Of a stretch of 42,500 bases of DNA, positions 9,570 to 19,400 are shown one piece after another. Position numbers and translations under genes: made by a program. A model generated the notes under the pieces. The model was not told the origin of the DNA and searched no databases. It saw only the letters and a list, made by a program, of their open reading frames with translations. The stretch is taken from contig CAUYUJ010003641.1 in the NCBI GenBank assembly GCA_963575745.1, positions 1 to 42,500 on the forward strand. Reading direction: 5' to 3'. Position 1 is the stretch's first letter. The number at the start of each line of letters is the position of its first letter. Source of the DNA: Prorocentrum cordatum (Eukaryota; Sar; Dinophyceae; Prorocentrales; Prorocentraceae).

Positions 9570-10280
9570 CTCGGGCTTCTGGGGGCCGCTGCTGGGCCCC
9601 CGGGCAGCGTCGGTGTGGACGGCCCAGGGCGGAAGGGAGTGGCCCCTGGGAGGATGGGGCCGGGAGCTCGAGCTCCACGGGCCCGCGCGCCACGAATGAC
9701 GAGCCAGCAGCACCCACCCATGCCCACAGGGGGGGTCGGAGAGGGCTACGGGTGCGTGTTGTCGGAGGGGGGCCCCCGCCCGAACGGGAGCGTTCCCCAG
9801 GGTCCGACAACCCGCACCCATCCCCATAGCCAGTCCTCCTCCCAACGACCCCCCTGTGAGGATGGGTGTGTGCAGTTCGTTCGTCCACGAAGGCGACGGG
9901 TGTGCACGCGGGCCGCAGCTTCGACGGCGGGAGCACAGTGAACGCAGCTGTCTGCCTCGCCGGCCTCTGCCGCGCGACGTCGGGGCGGCCCTCGCGACGC
10001 ACCGCCGCTCTCCGCGCGCCAAGGCGGGCACCCCGTGGACAGGCGCGCGTTGAGCGTCGCGCGGTCGCACGCGCAGGCGCCTTCGAGATGATATCTCCAG
10101 GGATTTGCAGTCAACCATGATGGTAAGGATGGGGCAACTTTCCCAAGGCTGCCCTTGCATCCTTGCCCCTTCGGTATTCGGCATCCTTCGGCATTCTGCT
10201 GCGCTCCGCACGGGAAACGTCAACATGGCGTCCCAAGGCTCTTGCATCCTTACCGCGCATCCTTCCTATCCTGGTCGAGT
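9570..10280. other. GC-rich intron 4 interior, no exon recognised
   Basis: Very GC-rich and open in several frames on both strands. None matches a family, and the HDHD3-like protein needs no residues from here. No hairpin as clear as those at 10.6 and 10.9 kb. Confidence 0.4.
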
Positions 10281-10282
10281 GT

Positions 10283-10423
10283 ATTCCGACGGTATGGCCC
10301 CGCATGATAATCCTCTCTGCTCCTCTGGAAATACCCCTCATCGTCGTCCTCGTGATGGGTGAGGCGCCCTCACTGTCTCCCCTGCGTCATTGTCATTCTC
10401 CTTCTCGCCCTGGCACATGGGCC
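10283..10423 (+). repeat. Dispersed repeat shared with 40,683-40,815
   Basis: TCCGACGGTATGGCCCCGCAT, then ACCCTCATCGTCGTCCTCG-like text, ACTGTCTCC, TGCGTCAT and CTCGCCCTGGC occur in the same order and orientation in both places. Confidence 0.7.
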
Positions 10424-10505
10424 CGAAAGTGACGACAGTTGCAGGGTTCGGACGACCCGCTTGGATTAGTAACATGATGTGCGGGTCCCATGGGGAGGGG
10501 GCGGG
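10424..10505 (+). repeat. Isolated monomer related to the 161-bp array at 41.4 kb
   Basis: GTGACGACAGTTGCAGGGTTC, GACGACCCGCTTGGATTA and CATGGGGAGGGGGC follow the order of the monomers at 41,400-42,160. It directly follows another repeat shared with 40.7 kb, so the two families may travel together. Confidence 0.6.
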
Positions 10506-10598
10506 CCCAGGGGCTCAGGAATGGAGCGAAAAGCTGGGGTCACCTTGGGCCTGGGTCACCTTGAGGTTCCCTTGAAATCAGAGCCCCGAATCATCAGG

Positions 10599-10682
10599 GG
10601 TAACTCGGGTCAGGGCTAACTCGGGTTCCTTTTTCGGGAATCCAAACCCGAGTTACCCCGGACCCGAGTTACCCCGGATAAC
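10599..10682. repeat. Imperfect inverted repeat (TAACTCGGG)
   Basis: Two GGTAACTCGGGT-like words on the left are mirrored by two ACCCGAGTTACCCC words on the right around TTCCTTTTTCGGGAA. The result is an 80-base foldback of unknown role. Confidence 0.7.
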
Positions 10683-10892
10683 TCGGGCGCCCAATGAAAA
10701 TGGATGCGGAAAGAATGGGGACAGCGACCGAAAGCACCGCCGGCTCACTCCGAGCTGGGCTCGCTGTCGTTGTCGCCGCGGGCGCTGTCCGTTCGAAACA
10801 GGAAGCCGCCTGCCCAACAGGGGCTGCTATCGGTTTCGGGCAACATTTTGTCGTTGGGCATCGTACCCGTTCTGTTCCGCACCCATGCCAGG

Positions 10893-11054
10893 CTAGGGGG
10901 CCACATGCGAACCCTACCCCTTACCCCACACGATTTCCGAGGGGGAGTGTCGGGGGTGCACTTCGTTCGGGAGCTCCCGAGCGAAGTGAACCCCACCCTC
11001 CCCCTCAGAAATCGTGAGGGGTAGGGGTAGGGTTCGCATGTGGCCCCCTACGGT
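10893..11054. mobile_element. 162-bp near-perfect palindrome (foldback element)
   Basis: The arms begin CTAGGGGGCCACATGCGAAC and end GTTCGCATGTGGCCCCCTAC, and pair almost throughout around the centre TCGGGAGCTCCCGA (10,967-10,980). Its outer end abuts the TIR element that begins at 11,058. It is probably a foldback transposon or a young inverted duplication. Confidence 0.75.
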
Positions 11055-11057
11055 TAT

Positions 11058-11173
11058 GTCGGGCGTGTCCCCCTACAGGGGGATTGTTGAAGAACAATAA
11101 ACAATACACCAAAAATACCCCAAAATGGTCAACAAATACCGCACAAATAGTCCCTAGACTATTTTTGGACATT

Positions 11174-11214
<41 letters not shown>

Positions 11215-11261
11215 GTATATATTATCAATACTATTGCTGTTATTATTATTATTATTATTAC

Positions 11262-11317
<56 letters not shown>

Positions 11318-11442
11318 ATTATTATTATTATTATTATTAGTATCATTATTACTATTATTACTATTATTACTATTATTATTATTCGTATTATTATTAATAT
11401 TATTATTCGTCGACAATCCCCCTGTAGGGGGACAGGCCCGAC
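11058..11442. mobile_element. TIR element, copy B
   Basis: It begins GTCGGGCGTGTCCCCCTACA and ends CTGTAGGGGGACAGGCCCGAC. Each terminus holds a complete palindrome (CCCCCTACAGGGGG or its variant). Inside is an A-rich arm with the small palindrome AGTCCCTAGACT, an (AT)n tract and about 190 bp of (TTA)n. No protein. Confidence 0.75.
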
Positions 11443-11583
11443 TCAACCCTACGGGCGTCCGAATCCTCCAGAGCTGCTGGACCTCAGAGATCTCTGATGC
11501 TGTCTCTGTCTGATGCTGTCCATGCCCCGACCTCGTCGCGCCCTCGCCTGCGCCGCCCTCGCCCAGCCCAAGACTGGCCCTAT

Positions 11584-11768
11584 GTCGGGTGTGTCCCCCT
11601 TATAGGGGGATTTTCGACGAAAAATAGGAAATACCCCCAAAATACACCCCAAAGGTCAAAACATATGTAAAAAATAGTCTCCAGACTATTTTTGGATTAT
11701 TTTTGGATTATTTTTGGTGTATTTTTCTTTTTGCGTCGAAAACCCCCCTGTAGGGGGACAGGCCCGAC
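11584..11768. mobile_element. TIR element, copy C
   Basis: It begins GTCGGGTGTGTCCCCCTTATA and ends CTGTAGGGGGACAGGCCCGAC. The interior has AATACCCCCAAAATACACCCC and an AATAGTCTCCAGACTATT palindrome, both matched in copy B. The word AAGACTGGCC stands on both sides near the element and might reflect a duplication at insertion. Confidence 0.75.
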
Positions 11769-11827
11769 TTAAGACTGGCCGCGCGCAGGGAGGGGCGGGG
11801 GCAGGGGGGAGGGCTTCCTAGACTTAA

Positions 11828-11884
11828 GTCGGGCCTGCCCCTCTACAGTGGGAATCTGTACACATATATATGTATATGTATATG

Positions 11885-11920
<36 letters not shown>

Positions 11921-12008
11921 TGCATATTTATATATGAATATGCATGCATCTTTATATATACATATATATATATATACATATGCATATATACATATACACA
12001 TATATTCA

Positions 12009-12057
<49 letters not shown>

Positions 12058-12179
12058 CAATGTCAAACAAATAGTATGGGGATGATTTTTTGTTGGTATG
12101 TTTGACAATCCTTGGAGCATTTTCTTGAGTATATTGAGGTTTCCGTCCAAAATCCCCCTGTAGGGGGGACAGGCCCGAC
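11828..12179. mobile_element. TIR element, copy D
   Basis: It begins GTCGGGCCTGCCCCTCTACA and ends CTGTAGGGGGGACAGGCCCGAC. The middle is (AT)n with GCATGCAT insertions (11,865-12,055), followed by an A/T-rich arm with GTTTGACAATCC. Copies B, C and D stand within 1.1 kb, all in intron 4. Confidence 0.75.
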
Positions 12180-12560
12180 CTAGCCCTAGACGCACCCCTC
12201 TTCTGCTCAGAGGGCACGGGCCTTCTGCGCAGGTGTGGGGCCCGCGCCTTCGAAGGAGCAGGCTCCTTCCGGGATGCCCCCCCCTCGCTCCACCCCCTCG
12301 CGCGCGCCGCCCAGCCTCAGGGGCAAGGACAAGGGAGGATGGGCTCCGGGGGGAGGCATCGACCCCCAGTCGCCGACTTCTCTCTGATAGGGGACCGATT
12401 GCCCCAGCCTGCCCAGGAACGTTCGGATGGGCCCTCGAGGGCCTGTCCCCGATCTGTCGGCGATGCATCACCGATTCCAGGTCGACGTTTCCCCCTCTAT
12501 GCCAGTCCCCCTTCATCGTCACCCCTCACAGACTGGACCAGTAATCTGAGGTCAGACAGT
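12180..12560. other. GC-rich intronic spacer, no gene seen
   Basis: An open plus frame (12,233-12,544) has Pro/Arg/Ala-rich composition and no motif. Nothing else is supported. Confidence 0.35.
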
Positions 12561-13290
12561 ACACTCAAGCATCTATCGGATCCATGGCAAAGCGGTAATC
12601 CATTTTGTTCCATTGGTCCCATAGATGTTCGAGTAGTTGCGCACCGCACCGGGCCTCAAGTGTGCCAAAATTGGCAGACCTAGATATGAGCATCAATCGC
12701 AGGGAAACTAATAGCATGGGCCACGTGTATTTTTTTAATGTTCGAAGTTCGCAGTACAGGAGGCATCTGGGGTTGGCCGCGGTGCTGTGGAAGCTGGGGA
12801 ACAAGAGGAAGTGACACAACAAATTGGGAGTCGTCCTATTGTTTAACAGTGATTGTACAACTGACTGTCCATGCGCCACAAAACGCGGGTGCCCGAGGAT
12901 TGCCTGACGGGGCTGGAGCGGATACGCTCGGGGGATCGCGCCGCATCGCCGGTGCATCATCCATCGGCGGCGCGGCGCGATCGGGAGCACGGTTTTCTCC
13001 ATCCCGACGTCGCCGAGGCAGCGCCGACTCGCCGCCCATGCTGTGTGACCTGGTGTCCCCATCTGCTGTGGCCCCACGTTGGTGGCCTCCCGCGGCTGGC
13101 TCGAGTGGAAGAATGGATGGCAGTTTTTGGGTGTTTGTCTGGGCTGTTGCCAGAGCTGGGCTCGAACAACTCGTTCGGACGGTGTCCACGTGGGGTTCTA
13201 GGGGCCGATCTTGAGCTGATGCTGATAGGTGGCGGAGGGGGCGGACAAGAGGGAGAGATGGGGGAGGGTAAGAGGGAGAAGGGGTAGGCT
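12561..13290. other. Low-repeat island in intron 4, possible decayed coding DNA
   Basis: Normal complexity between repeats. A plus frame (12,871-13,287) reads VEEWMAVFGCLSGLLPELGS. A minus frame (to 12,565) reads LEARCGAQLLEHLWDQWNKM. Both look protein-like; I recognise neither. Possibly a remnant of an inserted gene or element. Confidence 0.3.
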
Positions 13291-13344
13291 CCCCTGGTGA
13301 AGGGAAGGGAAGGGAAAGATGACGAGCAGTGGGATGCGAGGAGG

Positions 13345-13346
<2 letters not shown>

Positions 13347-13431
<85 letters not shown>

Positions 13432-13462
13432 CTGACGCTCCTGTTGATGATGGTGCCTATGA

Positions 13463-13494
<32 letters not shown>

Positions 13495-13498
13495 ATGG

Positions 13499-13569
<71 letters not shown>

Positions 13570-13576
13570 CGGATGC

Positions 13577-13626
<50 letters not shown>

Positions 13627-13663
13627 GTGATGGTGATAATGATGATGCGGATGCTGATGATGC

Positions 13664-13702
<39 letters not shown>

Positions 13703-13770
13703 CGATGCTGCTTCTGATGATGCGGCTGCTGATGATTATGATTCTGATCATACTACTGACGATGATGAGT
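13347..13770. repeat. (GAT)n microsatellite
   Basis: Over 400 bp of GAT with GCT, GGT and CCT interruptions. The poly-Met and poly-Asp frames are artefacts. Confidence 0.95.
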
Positions 13771-13804
13771 GATTGATTGACGAGTTATGCTTCTGATGAG
13801 GTGG

Positions 13805-13912
13805 AGGGGGAGGAGGAGAAGGACTAGGAGGAGGAGGAGGTCGAGGAGGAAGAAGAATAGGAAGAGGAAGAGGAGGAAGAGGAGGAGGAGGAAGAAGATG
13901 AGGAGGTAGTCC
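13805..13912. repeat. (GGA)n/(GAA)n purine tract before exon 5
   Basis: A purine-only tract of about 100 bp ends some 14 bases before the exon-5 acceptor. The acceptor is therefore preceded by purines, not by a pyrimidine tract. Confidence 0.9.
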
Positions 13913-13926
13913 GTTTCACGCCAGAG

Positions 13927-14034
13927 GACTGGCTGGAGGGGCCCGACTACGAGGGGAAGAGCGAGTCGGACGTGCGAGAAAACACAGTATTTAGCCTCGC
14001 AGACGTCCGCCTCATGTTGGAGAACTCCATGTGA
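13927..14034 (+). CDS. HDHD3-like HAD hydrolase, exon 5 (C-terminus)
   Basis: The acceptor is CCAGAG|GAC, which fits the AG|G rule of dinoflagellate introns. Joined to exon 4 it gives VYQDWLEGPDYEGKSESDV and then RENTVFSLADVRLMLENSM with a TGA at 14,032-14,034. This is the conserved tail I expect after VYQ in protist HDHD3-like proteins. Intron 4 is therefore 4,731 bp (9,196-13,926), phase 0. The full protein would be roughly 310 residues, longer than animal HDHD3 (about 250). Confidence 0.75.
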   Translation, partial: DWLEGPDYEGKSESDVRENTVFSLADVRLMLENSM

Positions 14035-14039
14035 GCCCT

Positions 14040-14372
14040 GAGGCGGTTGAAAACCGGCTGTCCTTTCCGCCTCCCTCCTCGGCGTTCCATCTCCATCCTA
14101 TGCCTACCATTCCTACGCCTCCGCCGATCCTCCCTCCTTCGTCTCCGCCTCTCATCCCCACATAGTTCCTTGTTCGTTGTTCTCCCTTTCCTCCTCAGTC
14201 TCCAGCTTTTCGGAATTTCCACTGGAAGCTGAAAGCAGACCGCGCCCCAATTGATTGATTCGTACTCATCGGTCACGTTCGCAACGCGCCCAGATGACCA
14301 CCTCCGCGACCCTCAACCATTCACGCATCTCTCTCTCTCTCTCTCTCTCTTTCGTTCTTTCTTTATTCCCAA
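14040..14372. other. Putative 3' UTR and flank of the HDHD3-like gene
   Basis: Pyrimidine-rich, including a (CT)n tract at 14,328-14,351. No further exon and no clear polyadenylation signal. Confidence 0.4.
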
Positions 14373-14981
14373 TCATCCTGTGGTGTTGAGTCCTCGTTTT
14401 GAAGAGACAGCGCCCCGCGTTCTCCTCTCCTCCTACTCTCCCTCCTCCTTCCCATCACACGAATCGTGGCCCCAGAAGGAGGTCCACCAGTGGCACCGTT
14501 CGCATGTGCCCCCCCACCCATTTCGGCACACCCCTCTCACGATTCCTGGCCCAAAAGGGAGCTCCACCAAAAGGTCGCAGGGGCACCGTTCGCATGCGTC
14601 CCCCCGCTCATTTCGGCATTCCCCTCACACGATTCGTGGCCCAATGGGGAGCTCCACCGAAGGTCCCAGTGGCACCGTTAGATGCGTTTCCCCCACCCAT
14701 GTGGGCACACCCCTCACACAGTTCGTGGCCCCATAGGGAGATCCACCGAAGGTCCCAGTGCCACCGTTCGCATGCGCCCCCCCCGCTCATTTCGGTACAC
14801 CCCTCAGACGGTTCGTGGCCCCATACGGAGCTTCACGAACTACATTTGTGGCACCGTTCGAATGCCGCCCACTTTTTTATTCCCCACATGTTTCGTGGGG
14901 TTCTGGTTTTCTTCCCTGCCGCGTCGCACCCGCGTCTCACACCCGCACACACCTCCCTCTCCCGCAAAGCGTGGCAGACGT

Positions 14982-14983
<2 letters not shown>

Positions 14984-15019
<36 letters not shown>

Positions 15020-15330
15020 GGCACACCGACACAGACACATACACACAGACACACAGCACAGCACACCTGCACAGCACAGCACAGCAGAGCCGATCACAGC
15101 ACAGCACAGCACAGCACAGCACAGCACAGCACAGCTCAACGCAGCACAGCACAGCACAGCACAGCACAGCACAGCACAGCACAGCACAGCACAGCGCAGC
15201 ACAGCACAGCACAGCACAGCACAGCACAGCACAGCACAGTAAAGTACAGCACACCGCAGCACAGCACAACACAGCACAGCACAGCACATTACATCACACC
15301 GCAGCACAGCACAACACAGCACAGCAAGCC
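14984..15330. repeat. (AT)n followed by (CACAG)n pentamer array
   Basis: About 28 bp of (AT)n, then CACACAGAC text, then close to 50 copies of the pentamer CACAG/CAGCA with few changes. Confidence 0.9.
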
Positions 15331-15900
15331 TAGCAGGCGTGGCACTTTCTCGACACCAGAGGGGGTGCGCACAGGGTGGTCTCTCACCGCGGTCCCTACA
15401 CGCGCCAATGTCGCAGGGCCTAGCAGGCGTGGCACTTTCTCGACACCAGAGGGGGTGCGCACGGGGTGGTCTCTCACCGCGGTCCCTATACGCGCCAATG
15501 TCGCAGGGCCTAGCAGGCGTGGCACTTTCTCGACACCGGAGGGGGTGCACATCGGGTGCGGTCTCTATGCGTTGCAGGCGCGCAGGGCACGGCAGGCACG
15601 GCACTTTCTCGACACGAGGAGGGTGCGCAGGGGGTGCGGTCTCTATGCGTTGCAGGCGCGCAGGGCGCGGCAGACGTGGGAATTCCCGACACCAGAGGGG
15701 GTGCACAGGGGGTGCGGTCTCTATGCGTTGCAGGCGCGCAGGGCACGGCAGGCGTGGCACTTTCTCGACACCAGGAGGGTGTGCAGGGGATGCGGTCTCT
15801 ATGCGTTGCAGGCGCGCAGGGCACGGCAGGCGTGGGAATTTCTCGACACCAGAGGGGGTGCACAGGGAGTGCGGTCTCTATGCGTTGCCGGCGCGTCCAG
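15331..15900. repeat. Tandem array with 90-bp and 78-bp subfamilies
   Basis: Three copies of a 90-bp unit (starts 15,331, 15,421 and 15,511; GTGGCACTTTCTCGACACCAG plus ACGCGCCAATGTCGCAGGG) pass into about four copies of a roughly 78-bp unit. The 78-bp unit keeps the first half but has a different second half (GGTGCGGTCTCTATGCGTTG and CAGGCGCGCAGGGC). The switch occurs within one monomer near 15,550. Confidence 0.85.
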
Positions 15901-17048
15901 CCATAATATAAGTATGTGGGGCACACCCTCACATGTTTCGTGGCCCCACGCTCCACCGAAGGCTCTAGTGTTGGTGTTCGCATGCGTTTCCCCAACCTAG
16001 TACAGTGTTTCATGGCCCCATAAGGGGCTCCACCGAATGCCCCAGTTGCGGCGTTCGCATGCGTTCTCCCACCCAGCACAGCGTTTCGTGGCCCCACTGG
16101 GAGCTCCACCGAAGGCCCCAGTGGCAGCATTCGCATGCGTTTCCCACACCCAGTACAGTGTTCCATGGCCTCACGGGGAGCTCCATCGAATGCACCAGTG
16201 GCGGTCTTCGCACTCGTTTCCCATAACCAGTGCAGCTTTTCTTGGCCCTATAGGGAGCTCGACCGGCGGCCCCAACGGCGGCGTTCGCATGCGTTTCCTA
16301 CACCCAGTACAGTGTTTCATGACCCCATAAGCGGGGGTCCACCGAAGGCCACAGTGGCGGTGTTCGCATGCTTTTCCTTCACTCAGTACAACGTGTCGTG
16401 GCACCATAAGGAGCTCCACCGAAGCCCTCAGTGGCGGTGTTCGCATGCGTTTCCCCTTCCCAGTGTAGTGTTTCGTGGCCCCAACGGGAGCTCAACTGAA
16501 GGCCCCAGTGGCGGTGTTCTGTTCGCATGCATTCCCCCCGCCCAGTACAGCGTTTCGCTGCCCCGTGGGGAGTTCCACAGAAGGGCCCAGTGGCGGTGTT
16601 CGCACGCGCTTCCCCCACCCAGTGCACGGTTTAGTTGCCCCATGGGGAGCTCCACTGAATGTTCCAGATGCGGTGTTCGCATGCGTTTCCCTTACCCATT
16701 GCAGCGTTTCGTGGCCCCATAGGGTGCTTCACGGAATGCCCCAGCGGCGGTGTTCGCATGCGCTCCCCCCACCCAGCACAGCGTTTCGTTGTCCCACAGG
16801 GAGCTCCACCGAAGGCCCCAGTGGCGGCCCCTCCCCATTGCGGCGCACCCCTCACACGTTTCGCGGCCCCGTAGAAGGTTCCGCCTGAAGCACCAATGGC
16901 AGCGCCCACATGGCGGCCCCGCCTCACATGGGCACACCCTTTGCATGCTTCATGGCCCCATGAGGAGATCACCCGAAGGCGATACCCGAAACGACGATAC
17001 TCACAACTGCATATGGTTTGGTCCATCGCCCAGATCATTTGCTTCATA

Positions 17049-17281
17049 ACCATCCTGTGGTGTTGGGTCATCGTGTTGACGAGGCAGCGCCCCCGTTCGT
17101 CAGCGTTCTTCATTCTCTGCTTCTCTCCCCTGCTCCCTCACCCGAGCATCATCATCATCATCACCAGTATCATCATCTCCATCATCATCACCATCATCAC
17201 CAGCATCACCATCACCACCACCACCACCGCCATCACCATCACCACCATCATCAGTACCATCACCATCACCATCACCGTCAC

Positions 17282-17322
<41 letters not shown>

Positions 17323-17400
17323 CCACCATCATCACCATCATCATCATCATCGTCATCATCATCACCTTCATCGTCATCGTCATCGTCGTCGTTGTCGTCA
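17049..17400 (+). mobile_element. Composite satellite element, truncated copy 3
   Basis: A left module (17,049-17,100) is followed only by (CAT)n/(CAC)n to about 17,400. There is no 90-bp array, and the left module of the next copy begins at 17,410. Confidence 0.55.
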
Positions 17401-17409
17401 GTATTCCCA

Positions 17410-17694
17410 AGCATCTTGTGGTGTTGGGTCCTTGCTTTGGAGAGACGGTGTCCCGCGTCTCCTCTCCTCTCCTCTTCTCATCCTCATCTGTCTCCTCCCT
17501 GCCTAATAATACCCATCATCATCATCATCATCACCATCATCATCATCATTATCATCATCATCATTATCATCATCATTATCATCATCATCGTCATCGTCAT
17601 TGTCATCGTCATCATCATCATCATCACCGTCATCATCGTCGTCATCATCATCACCATCATCATCATCATCAGCATCACCATCATCACCGTCATC

Positions 17695-17726
<32 letters not shown>

Positions 17727-17731
17727 CATCG

Positions 17732-17763
<32 letters not shown>

Positions 17764-17826
17764 GTCATTACCATTATCATCGTAATCATCGTTCCCATCA
17801 TCATCAGCCTTCCCACTATCATCACC

Positions 17827-17857
<31 letters not shown>

Positions 17858-18545
17858 CCATCAGCATCACTACCATCACCACTATCAACATCAGCATCAG
17901 CATCGACGCCAACATCAGCACTACATCATACTCATCGACGTCACGTCATCATCACCACCATCATCATCACGATTGCTGGCACCCCCCTCAGACGCTTTGT
18001 GGCTTCGGCATGACCTCACACTCTTCGTGGCCCCATGGGGGGCTCCACCGAGACCCTAGTGGCGTAGCCCGCATGCGTCCCAGCCACCCATGTCGGCACA
18101 CCCCTCGCACGCTTCAGCTTCACCGAAGACCCCAGTGGTGCAGCCCGCATGCGTCCCAGCCACCCACTTCGGCATGACCTCACACGTGCCCCATAGGGAA
18201 CTCAACCGAAGGCTCCAGTGGCGCAGCCCGCATGCGCCCCCGCCACCCATCTCGGCACACCCCTCACACGTTTCGTGGCCATTTAGGGAGCTCCTCTGAA
18301 GGCCCCAGTGGCGCAGCCCGCATCGGTTCTCGCCACCTCTTTCGGCACACGCACACACACACACACACCCAACACACGTTTCGTGGCCCCATAAGGTCCA
18401 CGGTCGTGTTGACAGCGCCTGCATGGCGGTCCCGCCCCATTGCGGCACACCCTTCACGCGCTTCGTGGCCCCCAGAAGGAGATCAACCGAAGGCGATACT
18501 CATAACGACGGTACTCACAACTGCATATTGTCAGGTTCTTTGCCG
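17410..18545 (+). mobile_element. Composite satellite element, copy 4
   Basis: Left module 17,410-17,460, (CAT)n to about 17,970, 90-bp-family monomers 17,985-18,480, right module 18,487-18,545. The junction from (CAT)n into the satellite (ATCACGATTGCTGGCAC) is matched in copy 5 (ATCACGATCGGTGGCAC). Copies 4 and 5 are therefore tandem duplicates with a 1,157-bp offset. Confidence 0.65.
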
Positions 18546-18566
18546 CGCTATCCTTTTCGTTTGATC

Positions 18567-19400
18567 AACCATCCTGTGGTGTTGGGTCCTCGTTTTGAGG
18601 AGACAGTGCCCCGCGTTCCTCCCGCATTTTTTCTCCTTTACTTATCCTTCCCTCATCATCATCGTCATCATTATCATCATCACCATCATCATCATCATCA
18701 TCAGCATCATCAGCATCTTCATCACCGCCACGACCATCATCACCATCACCACCATCACCATCATCATCATCATCATCATCATCATCACCATCATTATCAA
18801 CTTCACCATCACCATCACCATCAGCACCATCAGCGTCCTCATCCTCATCCTCATCAGCATCATCATAAGCATCATCACCATCATCAACACCATAATCATT
18901 ACCGTCATCATCATCATCGTCATCATCATCTTTACCATCGCCATCATCACCATCATCACCATCACCATAACCATCATCGTCATCAGCATCATCACCATCA
19001 GCATCCTCATCTCATCATCATCCTCATCCTCATCCTCATCTTCATCCCTCATCCTCATCAGCATCAATTTCAGCATCAGCATCAGCATCACATCATAATC
19101 AGCGACGCTACGTCATCATTACCATCATTGTCATCACGATCGGTGGCACATCCTTGACACGTTTCGTGGCCCCCAAGGGAGCTCCACCGAAGGCCCCGTG
19201 GCGCAGCCCGCATGCGTCCCAGCCACTCATTTGGGTGCATCCCTCGCAAGTTTCATGGCCCCATAGGGAACTCCACCGAAGGCTCCACTGGCGCAGCCCT
19301 CATGCGTCCCCGCCACCCGGTTCGGCACACCCCTCACACGTTTCGTGGCCGCTTAGGGAGCTCCACCGAAGCCCCCAGTGGCGCAGCCCGCATGGGTCCT
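18567..19400 (+). mobile_element. Composite satellite element, copy 5 (right-truncated)
   Basis: Left module 18,567-18,620, (CAT)n to about 19,110, then about three satellite monomers to 19,395. No right module follows; the array stops at a GGGA-rich stretch. Confidence 0.6.

Larger units (their letters stand above)
14373..17035 (+). mobile_element. Composite satellite element, copy 2 (expanded)
   Basis: The left module at 14,373-14,424 (TCATCCTGTGGTGTTGAGTC ... CGCCCCGCGTTC) and the right module at 16,974-17,035 (GATACTCACAACTGCATATGG-like) enclose 90-bp satellite monomers at 14,465-14,850 and 15,920-16,970. The middle (14,880-15,900) holds unrelated tandem repeats, as if two arrays had been separated by an insertion. 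It matches copy 1 in order and orientation. Confidence 0.6.

Noticed and set aside
8566-9699. 377-residue plus-strand frame with poly-Ser and poly-Glu
   Set aside because: Only 9,048-9,195 is family-like. The poly-Ser and poly-Glu parts are (TCC)n and (GAG)n intron sequence.
8269-10002. 577-residue minus-strand open frame
   Set aside because: It runs antisense through the 90-bp satellite, microsatellites and exon 4 of the HDHD3-like gene. The plus strand carries the family motifs.
14937-15760. Cys/Ala/Val-rich minus-strand frames (up to 306 residues)
   Set aside because: They are translations of the (CACAG)n pentamer and the 90/78-bp array.
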